DNA of 15,271 bases, taken from the NCBI GenBank assembly GCA_002433465.1, contig DJIE01000004.1, positions 1 to 15,271 on the forward strand, given 5' to 3'. Below are positions 7,496 through 14,155 of the stretch, in pieces. The DNA comes from Salinisphaera sp. UBA6602 (GTDB lineage: Bacteria > Pseudomonadota > Gammaproteobacteria > Nevskiales > Salinisphaeraceae). The position numbers and the translations under genes are program-made. Position 1 is the stretch's first letter; every line of letters begins with the position of its first letter. Below the pieces are notes generated by a model. The model was not told where the DNA came from. It searched no databases and saw only the letters and a program-made list of their open reading frames with translations.

Positions 7496-8443
7496 ATGAA
7501 CCGCAAACGCCTGATCTTCAATGCGGTACTGGTGCTGGGCATCGTGGTGCTCGCCATTCTGCTGTGGCAGTTCCGTACCCCGGCACCCACGCCGCCAGAA
7601 ACCGTCTCCGCCATCGACCCCGACGCGCTCACCCATGTGGAAGTGCATCTGCCGGATGCGGTGGTCGAACTCGATCGTGCCAATCCGGATGCCGACTGGC
7701 GGCTGCAGGAGCCGATTTCCGCACCGGCCGATACAGCCCCGCTGCAGGCCCTGCTGGCCCTGGCCGAGGCCACGCCCAGCCAGCGCTACGAACGCGGCGC
7801 GATCGACGACGGCACTACCGGCCTCGACGACCCGGCGCTGGTGGTTCGCTTCAACGGCCAGGCCCCCATTCTGGTGGGCAACGCGGGCCCGGCGCCGACC
7901 AGCCGCTATGTCGCCACGCCCCATGCCCTGCTGCTGGTCAAGGCCGAACGCCTGGCGCGATTGCCCGCCACCTGGCGAAACTGGGTCTCGCCTACGCTCA
8001 TAGCCGACGATGCCGACCTGACCCAGCTCACGCTGCCGCGGCTGACGCTCGCGCGCAGCGAAACCGGCGGCTGGCAGGTAGAGCCGAAAAGCGCCGACCG
8101 CGGCGCCGACTATGCCCAGGCCACGATCGATGCCTGGCGCCATAGCCGTGCCCTGTCGCTGGAACCGGTGGATGCCTCTCGCGCCCGCATTGCGCGGGTG
8201 ACGTTGCGCTACGCCGACGAGCGCATCCGGCGGCTGGACATAATCGAACGCGAGCCCGAGCTGATCCTGCGCGACGACGACCGCGGCATCGACTACCACT
8301 TCGCCCCGCATCTGGCCGCGCCGCTGCTGGACATGCAGCATCCGGACACGCTCGGCGCCGGACGCGCACGCAGCCTGCAGCCCTCGGCCATTCCGTTGAC
8401 CCCGAGCGGAGACACGGCAAACACCGCGCCTGCCGCCGACTAG
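7496..8443 (+). CDS. DUF4340-like membrane-anchored protein
   Basis: This is a 315-residue protein with one N-terminal membrane anchor (about 7-25, after MNRKR) and an otherwise soluble, probably periplasmic body. The body resembles DUF4340: a first block with DPDALTHVEVHLPDAVVELD and W-R-L-Q-EPI, then alternating strands, RNW and LTQLTLPRL segments, and a low-complexity Ala/Thr/Pro tail. It begins seven bases after the GldG-like stop and closes the unit. DUF4340 proteins recur beside GldA/F/G-like ABC genes in many Gram-negative genomes (from memory). Their activity is not established. I place it as an accessory subunit of the same complex. No clear terminator is seen between it and the converging pump gene. 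Confidence 0.82.
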   Translation: MNRKRLIFNAVLVLGIVVLAILLWQFRTPAPTPPETVSAIDPDALTHVEVHLPDAVVELDRANPDADWRLQEPISAPADTAPLQALLALAEATPSQRYERGAIDDGTTGLDDPALVVRFNGQAPILVGNAGPAPTSRYVATPHALLLVKAERLARLPATWRNWVSPTLIADDADLTQLTLPRLTLARSETGGWQVEPKSADRGADYAQATIDAWRHSRALSLEPVDASRARIARVTLRYADERIRRLDIIEREPELILRDDDRGIDYHFAPHLAAPLLDMQHPDTLGAGRARSLQPSAIPLTPSGDTANTAPAAD

Positions 8444-8541
8444 GGCAGCCACCACGCTTTCTTGATCCGAACGGTCTTTCCAGAGCCGCGGCTGTGCCGC
8501 GTACGCGCTGGCGCGCGAACTGCCGACTCAACGCGATCGAA

Positions 8542-11500
8542 TCAGGCCGATTTCGCCGCCCCCCGTTCACTCAGCTGCAGCACACCGGTCAGCATCGCGG
8601 GCAGAAAAGTCACCGTGGTAGCCATGGTGAACAACAGCCCGAACATCACGATCGCGCCCAGGCCGCGATAGAGCTCGGTACCCGCGCCGGGCAGAAACAC
8701 CAGCGGCGCCAGGCCGAAGGTGGTGGTGATGGTGGTCATCAGAATCGGGCGCAGTCGTACGGCCACGGCGTCCTGGACCGCCTCGATCGCGGCCATGCCG
8801 GCAGCCACGTTGGCCCGCGCCCGCTCGACGATGAGAATCGGGTTGTTGACCACCGTGCCCACCAGAATGAGAAAGCCGAGCATGGTGATCAGGTCGAACG
8901 GCTGCGACAGCGCCGTGAGCCCGACCAGCGGCAGCAGCGCGCCGACACCGTTGAGCATGGCCAGCCCAACCACGCCGCCGGCAATACCCAGCGGCACGGT
9001 GGTGAGAATGAGCAGCGGATAGCCCCAGTGGGAAAAGATCGCGACCAGCAGCAGGTAGCACACGCCCACGGCCACAACATAGTTGCCGAGCAGCGCATTG
9101 CGGGTGACTTCCAGTTCGTCGCTGGCCCCGGAGATATCCAGCGCCAGCGAGGCATCGATCGCGCCCTGTTCGCGCAGATGGTCGATCACCTCGCGGTTGA
9201 CCCGATCCACGCCGGCTTCCAGCGGTACGCTGGACGGCGGGATGACGCGAATGGTGACGGTACGCCGGCTGTCCAGGCGTCGGATCACGTCGGTATCCAC
9301 CGTGGGTACGACATCGGCGAGCGCGATCACCGGCAGCACGCCTTCGGATGTAGCGATGGGCAGCCGCGATATGGCATCCACGCTGTCCGGCTTGCCGGCA
9401 GCGTCGTAGAGATAGATATCGACCTTGTCGTCCGAGAAGAAATACTCGTCGACATAGGCACCGTCGGTAAGCGCGGCGATGGTATAGCCCATATCGGCCG
9501 CGTTCAGGCCAAGCTCGGCAATACGGGCATGGTCGGGCTCGATACGCAGCAGCGGCTGGCCGAGGGTGAGCGTGGACGGCTCGGCGAGCACCTGCGGGTT
9601 GTCGAACACCGTGTTGGCACGGGCATAGATCGCCTCGGCCGCGGCATAGATGGTGGCCAGGTCCGCGCCCGAGATATCGATATTGATCGCCCGCGTGCCG
9701 CCGTCGTTGGACGAAATGATCGAACCCTTGGTGGAGAAGGCGCGCATGCCCGGATAGGCCTCGAAATTGTCGTTGAAGGCCGTCATGAGCGCGCCGATCT
9801 CGCGGTCGTTGACAGGCTCGGCGATCACGCGCAGCTGGTTGGTACTCACGCTCATGTTCAGATAGGCGATCGCCGGCATGGCGCCGTCGTCGGCTTCGAT
9901 ATCGCCGTTTTCGTCCGGCACGTAGCGCATGAAGCGCTCACGTAGCTCGTCGGCAATGTCGCCGAGTTCGGTGAGGTTGTAGCCGGCCGGCGGCAGCATG
10001 GAAGAAAACGTCTTGGCCTCCTCGCCGTCGGGCAGATATTCGGCCGGCGGCGTGAGCACGAACACGCCCAGGCCCAGCGCACCGGCAATCGATGCCATGG
10101 TCAGGTAACGCCGCGTACGCATCGCGATAATCCAGGCGCACAGCGCCAGAATGCCGCGCGATAGCGGCCCGTTCGCGGTCTGCGCCGCGCCCGAGTCGCG
10201 GGGCAGGATGCGTGCCGCCGCGGTCGGCACCACCATGATCGCGACCAGCATCGACACCAGAATCGCCGCCGAAATGGCGATGGAAATATCCGAGAACAGC
10301 TGGCCGGCCTTCTGGGTGATGAACAACACCGGCGCGAACACCATCACCGTAGTCAGCGTAGAGGCCAGCACCGCCGGCCAGACCTCGCGCACGCCGTCGA
10401 TGGCCGCCTGCCAGCGGCGTGCGCCTTCGCTGCGCTTGCGGGCGATGTTTTCGAGCACGACGATGCTGTTGTCCAGCGTCATCCCGATGGCAAAGGCAAT
10501 GCCGGCCAGCGAAATCACGTTGATGGTGCGCCCGAACGCGGCCAGGCCGATGAACGCCGCGATCGCACAGATGGGAATACCCAGAATCGCGATCAGCGTG
10601 GCGTAAACCGAGCGCAGGAACACAAACATCACGATCGCCGCCAGCACGGCGCCGATCGCCAGATTGCGATACACGCTGGCGATGGACGCACTGACATAGC
10701 GCACGTCGTCGGAGGTCAGGCGCATGCGCATGCCCGCCGGCTCGAGCACGCTGGCATTCAGCTCGGGCAGTAGCGCGAGCATGTCGCGCTTGATATCGAT
10801 CACGTTGGAGCCGGGCTGACGGCGTACCTGCAGGTTGACCACCGGCTGATCGTTGTAAAAACCCAGCTCGCGCACCTCGGCATGGTCGAGCTGAATTTCG
10901 GCGACGTCGCCGAGCGTGGTCACCGAATCGCCGCGCCGCGAGAGCACCACGTTGGCCAGACCCGAGACGTCGTCGAAGCGACCGACCGTGCGCACCAGAT
11001 AACGGCGCTTGCCGGCATCCATGTCGCCGCCGGAAATATCCTGGTTGCGGGCACGAATCGCATCGCGCACGTCGGTCATGGAGATATTGCGAGCCGCCAG
11101 CTTCGACGGATCGATATGGATCTGTACCTGGCGTTCGGCGCCGCCGCCGACCTGCACGTCGGCCACGCCTTCGACACGCTCCATGCGCCGACGCACCTCG
11201 TCGTCGACGAAGTCGCGCATGAACGCCATATCCAGGCCGGCCGGATTGCCGGCCTCGGCGGCCACGCTCAGATACATGAACGAGTTCTGGGAAAAGGAGG
11301 CCGCGACCACCTCCGGCTCGTTCACGTCCTCGGGGTAGCTGGGCACCTGCATGAGCGCGTTGGTCACGCGGATGAGCGCTTCGTTGACGTCGGTGGAGAA
11401 CGGAAACTCCAGCTCGATCTCGGCCTCGCCGGTCTTGGCCTCGGCGCTCATGCGCTGCAGGCCGATGATATTGGCGAGATATTCCTCCTGCTCGATGAGG

Positions 11501-11682
11501 ATTTCGTTTTCCACGTCCTGCGGCGTGGCGCCCGGCCAGCTGGTGGTCACGGTGATCGTGCGTACCGCCAGGTCGGGAATCATCTGTACCGGAATGCGCA
11601 TCGCCGCGAGCACACCAAACAGACAGATCAGCAGCACGACGATGGTCATCAGCGTGCCGCGCTTGATCAGCGCTTCGAACAT
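8542..11682 (-). CDS. RND efflux transporter, inner-membrane permease (HAE1/AcrB-like)
   Basis: This is a 1046-residue proton-driven pump with the normal RND length and two-fold layout: TM1 at about 11-28, periplasmic porter domain, TM2-6, a second periplasmic domain, TM8-12. Family marks include IPVQMIPDLAVRTITVTTSWPGATPQDVEN-like residues 30-59 (IPD, WPGATP), GIPICAIAAF (368-377), GMTLDNSIVVLEN (400-412) in TM4 and GTVVNNPILIVERAR in TM10. The TM4 acidic pair of AcrB (D407/D408) is Asp404-Asn405 here, and the TM10 Lys is Asn. The D-N arrangement occurs in many RND members. It starts three bases after the adaptor stop, so the two are coupled. No TolC-like channel follows. Substrates (drugs, solvents, bile-like amphiphiles) cannot be told from sequence. 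Confidence 0.95.
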   Translation of the reverse strand: MFEALIKRGTLMTIVVLLICLFGVLAAMRIPVQMIPDLAVRTITVTTSWPGATPQDVENEILIEQEEYLANIIGLQRMSAEAKTGEAEIELEFPFSTDVNEALIRVTNALMQVPSYPEDVNEPEVVAASFSQNSFMYLSVAAEAGNPAGLDMAFMRDFVDDEVRRRMERVEGVADVQVGGGAERQVQIHIDPSKLAARNISMTDVRDAIRARNQDISGGDMDAGKRRYLVRTVGRFDDVSGLANVVLSRRGDSVTTLGDVAEIQLDHAEVRELGFYNDQPVVNLQVRRQPGSNVIDIKRDMLALLPELNASVLEPAGMRMRLTSDDVRYVSASIASVYRNLAIGAVLAAIVMFVFLRSVYATLIAILGIPICAIAAFIGLAAFGRTINVISLAGIAFAIGMTLDNSIVVLENIARKRSEGARRWQAAIDGVREVWPAVLASTLTTVMVFAPVLFITQKAGQLFSDISIAISAAILVSMLVAIMVVPTAAARILPRDSGAAQTANGPLSRGILALCAWIIAMRTRRYLTMASIAGALGLGVFVLTPPAEYLPDGEEAKTFSSMLPPAGYNLTELGDIADELRERFMRYVPDENGDIEADDGAMPAIAYLNMSVSTNQLRVIAEPVNDREIGALMTAFNDNFEAYPGMRAFSTKGSIISSNDGGTRAINIDISGADLATIYAAAEAIYARANTVFDNPQVLAEPSTLTLGQPLLRIEPDHARIAELGLNAADMGYTIAALTDGAYVDEYFFSDDKVDIYLYDAAGKPDSVDAISRLPIATSEGVLPVIALADVVPTVDTDVIRRLDSRRTVTIRVIPPSSVPLEAGVDRVNREVIDHLREQGAIDASLALDISGASDELEVTRNALLGNYVVAVGVCYLLLVAIFSHWGYPLLILTTVPLGIAGGVVGLAMLNGVGALLPLVGLTALSQPFDLITMLGFLILVGTVVNNPILIVERARANVAAGMAAIEAVQDAVAVRLRPILMTTITTTFGLAPLVFLPGAGTELYRGLGAIVMFGLLFTMATTVTFLPAMLTGVLQLSERGAAKSA

Positions 11683-11685
11683 CGA

Positions 11686-12870
11686 TCAGCCCCCGGGCTG
11701 CGACAGCCGCAGGCTTCGCCGGTCGCGGGCCGGTGGACTGGCGGCCCGTTCCTCGGCGGATGTTTGCTCGTCGCGTATGCGTACCGGCTGGCCCGCTTCG
11801 AGGCTTTCGTTGCCGCGTACCACTACGCGATCCCCGGCTTCCAGGCCATCGAGCACTTCCACTTCGTTGTTGGCGCTGCGCCCGAGCGAGACCTGGCGCT
11901 TGACCGCGCGCAGCGTCCCGTCGTCATCCTCGCGCACCAGCCACATGCGGGTTCCCCCGCCGGGCACGCGCACCAGCGCATCGCGGGGCGCGATCAGTAC
12001 CGCCTCGGCGGTTTCGAGTTCCAGCATCGCCTTGGCCGACATGCCCGGCGTGAGCGCGCCGTTGGCGTTGTCCACGAACATACGCACCAGAAAACTGCGG
12101 GCACTGGCATCGCTGGCCCCCACGATGACGTCGACCTTCGCCGTCAGCGCCGCGTCGAGCGGCGTCTCCGGTTCGACCCGTACCTGCATGCCGGGCTCGA
12201 TCAGGCCGAAGTACTGCTGCGGCGCAGAAACGTCCAGGCGCAGCGTCTCGGTGGCCACCAGCGATACCGCCGGCGTGGTCTGGGCCACGTATTCACCGGG
12301 GTCTACCAGCCGCGCCCGCACCTCGCCATCGAAGGGCGCGATCAGCGTATGTCGGGCCAGGCGTTCGCGCTGGGCGGCCACTTCCGCGCGCAGGCGTTGC
12401 AGCGCTGCCGCACGTACCGCCACCTGCGAACGGCGGGCTTCGAGTTCGCTCTGCGACACAGCGCCGCGCCCGGCCAGTCGATCGGCTTCGCGCAGCAGCC
12501 GTCGTGCTTCGTCGAGCTGGGCCGCGGCTTCCTCGGCCGACGCCTGGAGCGTGTCCAATTCCAGCCTGGCCAGCGCCCGGTCGAGTTCGATGAGCGTATC
12601 GCCCGCGGCGACCCGGTCGCCGGCATCCACGGCCACCGTGTCCACCAGACCCGCGATACGCGGCGTCACGTCGGCATCGCGCGGCGAGGTCAGCGTGCCG
12701 TAGAGCGGCACCGTCTGCTGCCAGCGGCGCTCGTCCACGCGCGCCGTATCCACCACGGCCGGCTCGGCCGCCGCAAGCACGCTCGCCGTCAGGCTTAGCA
12801 AAGCCCCCACCAGCCACTGTCTCGGCTGAATCTGTGCGGCCCGGCCCGGCGCCGGTGTGCAATCGTTCAC
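11686..12870 (-). CDS. RND periplasmic adaptor (membrane fusion protein, MexA-like)
   Basis: This is a 394-residue adaptor linking the RND pump to an outer-membrane channel. A hydrophobic segment (about 18-35, ending VLAAAE) acts as a signal peptide or anchor. There are two lipoyl half-motifs (VTPRIAGLVDTVAVDAGDRV, 68-87; HTLIAPFDGEVRARLVDPGE, 174-193) flanking a coiled-coil hairpin rich in Ala, Glu, Arg and Leu (about 101-172). A beta-barrel follows (PGMQVRVEPE...) and then a membrane-proximal domain (GLEAGDRVVVRGNESLEAGQ). The start is GTG at 12870, close behind a purine-rich AGGGGGAAGG. The Cys at residue 4 has no lipobox, so it is not obviously a lipoprotein. It leads the two-gene pump operon, with paired inverted repeats 23-61 bases upstream. 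Confidence 0.93.
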   Translation of the reverse strand: MNDCTPAPGRAAQIQPRQWLVGALLSLTASVLAAAEPAVVDTARVDERRWQQTVPLYGTLTSPRDADVTPRIAGLVDTVAVDAGDRVAAGDTLIELDRALARLELDTLQASAEEAAAQLDEARRLLREADRLAGRGAVSQSELEARRSQVAVRAAALQRLRAEVAAQRERLARHTLIAPFDGEVRARLVDPGEYVAQTTPAVSLVATETLRLDVSAPQQYFGLIEPGMQVRVEPETPLDAALTAKVDVIVGASDASARSFLVRMFVDNANGALTPGMSAKAMLELETAEAVLIAPRDALVRVPGGGTRMWLVREDDDGTLRAVKRQVSLGRSANNEVEVLDGLEAGDRVVVRGNESLEAGQPVRIRDEQTSAEERAASPPARDRRSLRLSQPGG

Positions 12871-12892
12871 CCTTCCCCCTGTCGATTGGTTC

Positions 12893-12910
12893 GCACATCA
12901 GCGGATGTGC
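12893..12910. promoter_or_regulatory. Inverted repeat 1 upstream of the efflux adaptor
   Basis: GCACATC (12893-12899) and GATGTGC (12904-12910) form perfect 7-bp arms around AGCG, 23 bases upstream of the adaptor GTG. It is either a hairpin in the adaptor mRNA leader or one half of a repressor-binding region together with the adjoining repeat. Confidence 0.6.
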
Positions 12911-12912
12911 CC

Positions 12913-12931
12913 ACGCAATAGAAGATTGCGT
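12913..12931. promoter_or_regulatory. Inverted repeat 2, operator-like palindrome
   Basis: ACGCAAT (12913-12919) and ATTGCGT (12925-12931) form perfect 7-bp arms around the 5-base spacer AGAAG. The 19-base size and AT-balanced arms are what a dimeric TetR- or MarR-type regulator would bind. It lies between the divergent adaptor and hydrolase genes, two bases from inverted repeat 1. No regulator gene is present in the window, so the binder is unknown. Confidence 0.6.
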
Positions 12932-12990
12932 ATCCAAGAATCAGCTACTCATATAGAACCCGCGCAGACGCATAAGGTTCCGGCGTGCTG

Positions 12991-13006
12991 GTGGTCGGTC
13001 GACCAC
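12991..13006. promoter_or_regulatory. Inverted repeat 3 before the hydrolase gene
   Basis: GTGGTC (12991-12996) and GACCAC (13001-13006) are perfect 6-bp arms around GGTC; the core GGTCGACC (12997-13004) is itself an 8-bp palindrome. It ends 44 bases before the hydrolase ATG, so it could be an operator or a leader hairpin. A TATGCT at 13013-13018 follows closely as a possible -10. Confidence 0.4.
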
Positions 13007-13050
13007 TGTGGGTATGCTGGCCGCCATCGGTTCTTCAATGCTCGACCGCC

Positions 13051-14115
13051 ATGAATCCACGCGCCATCGCCTATGCGCTGACCGTCGTCGTTTGCAGCAC
13101 GGCCTTCGCCGCCACCGCCCAGGCCGACAACGCCAGCAAGACGCAGGCCGCCGATCTCGGCCCCAATCTCGAAAACTACGACTACCCCTGGCCGGTCTCG
13201 CGCTTCGAAATCGATGAACCCAAGGGCACGGTATCCATGGCCTACATGGACATCGCGCCGACCGACGACATCAGCGACGCCCCGGTGGCGGTGCTGCTGC
13301 ACGGCAAGAACTTCTGCGGCGCCTACTGGCAGGACACCGCCCAGGCCCTGGCCGACAACGGCTACCGCGTGATCGTGCCGGACCAGATCGGCTTCTGTAA
13401 GTCCGACAAGCCGGCCGCCTACAGCTACACCTTCCATCATCTGGCCGCAAACACGCAGGCGCTGCTGGAATCGCTGGATATCGACAACGCCACCATCATC
13501 GGCCATTCCATGGGCGGCATGCTGGCCATGCGCTATGCGCTGATGTACCCCGACACCATCGACCAGCTGGTGCTGGTCGACCCGCTCGGCCTGGAAGACT
13601 GGAAAGCCAAGGGCGTGCCCTATCGCGGCATGAACGCCTGGTATGCCCGCGAGATGAAAAAAGACTACGCGGCCATCAAGTCGTATCAGGTCAAAAGCTA
13701 CTACGACGGCGAATGGAACGACGACTACGCCGAGTGGGCGAAAATGCTCGCCGGCATGTATACCGGCAGTAAAGAAGACAAGGCAAAGGTCGCCTGGGCC
13801 CAGGCCGCGACCTACGACATGGTCTATACCCAGCCGGTGTTCTACGAGTTCGAGCATATCGACGTGCCCACCACCCTCATGATCGGCACCCGCGACCGCA
13901 CCGCACTCGGCAGCGATCTGGTCTCCGACGAACTCGCCGCCGAACTGGGCGACTACCCCACCCTGGGCCGCGAAGCCGTCGCCCGCATGCCCGATGCGGA
14001 ACTGGTGACGTTCGAAGGCATCGGCCATCTGCCGCCGATCGAATCGCCCGAGCTGTTCAAGCAGGCGCTGTTCGATGCACTGAGAACGCCGCGCAGCGAA
14101 AGCGAAAGCCAGTAA
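13051..14115 (+). CDS. Exported alpha/beta-fold hydrolase
   Basis: This is a 354-residue hydrolase with a signal peptide (MNPRAIAYAL..., likely cut after AQA, residue 25), so it acts in the periplasm or outside. The alpha/beta core is clear: VLLHGKNFCG (81-90, oxyanion-hole region), PDQIGFCKSDKP, nucleophile elbow GHSMGG with Ser153, acid Asp282 in IGTRDRT, and His326 in EGIGHLPPIESPELF. These fit the catalytic triad of esterases and haloperoxidase-like enzymes. The only cysteines in the mature chain are Cys89 and Cys116, which could form a disulfide. I chose the ATG at 13051 because it starts the signal peptide. No good Shine-Dalgarno precedes it, but the in-frame GTG at 12985 would bury the signal peptide behind 22 extra residues. 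The amidase gene follows after 40 bases. The substrate is not identifiable. Confidence 0.9.
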   Translation: MNPRAIAYALTVVVCSTAFAATAQADNASKTQAADLGPNLENYDYPWPVSRFEIDEPKGTVSMAYMDIAPTDDISDAPVAVLLHGKNFCGAYWQDTAQALADNGYRVIVPDQIGFCKSDKPAAYSYTFHHLAANTQALLESLDIDNATIIGHSMGGMLAMRYALMYPDTIDQLVLVDPLGLEDWKAKGVPYRGMNAWYAREMKKDYAAIKSYQVKSYYDGEWNDDYAEWAKMLAGMYTGSKEDKAKVAWAQAATYDMVYTQPVFYEFEHIDVPTTLMIGTRDRTALGSDLVSDELAAELGDYPTLGREAVARMPDAELVTFEGIGHLPPIESPELFKQALFDALRTPRSESESQ

Positions 14116-14155
14116 CGCTCATTCAAAGTTCGAGAACGACAAGGACAACGATCCG

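Noticed and set aside
8488..8500. GCGGC-TGT-GCCGC hairpin between the DUF4340 gene and the pump gene as a terminator
   Set aside because: The stem is only 5 bp and no T-run follows on either strand.
8494..9945. A 483-codon plus-strand frame opposite the RND pump C-terminal half
   Set aside because: Composition artefact; the RND frame on the other strand has membrane helices and family motifs throughout.
10882..12798. A 638-codon open frame on the plus strand across the efflux genes
   Set aside because: It is antisense to two unmistakable genes (RND pump and adaptor), has a His/Arg/Gly-rich composition with no domain, and is the kind of frame high GC content creates.
12850..12870. Cys at residue 4 of the adaptor as a lipoprotein attachment site
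   Set aside because: No lipobox precedes it and it lies ahead of the hydrophobic segment, so lipidation is not supported.
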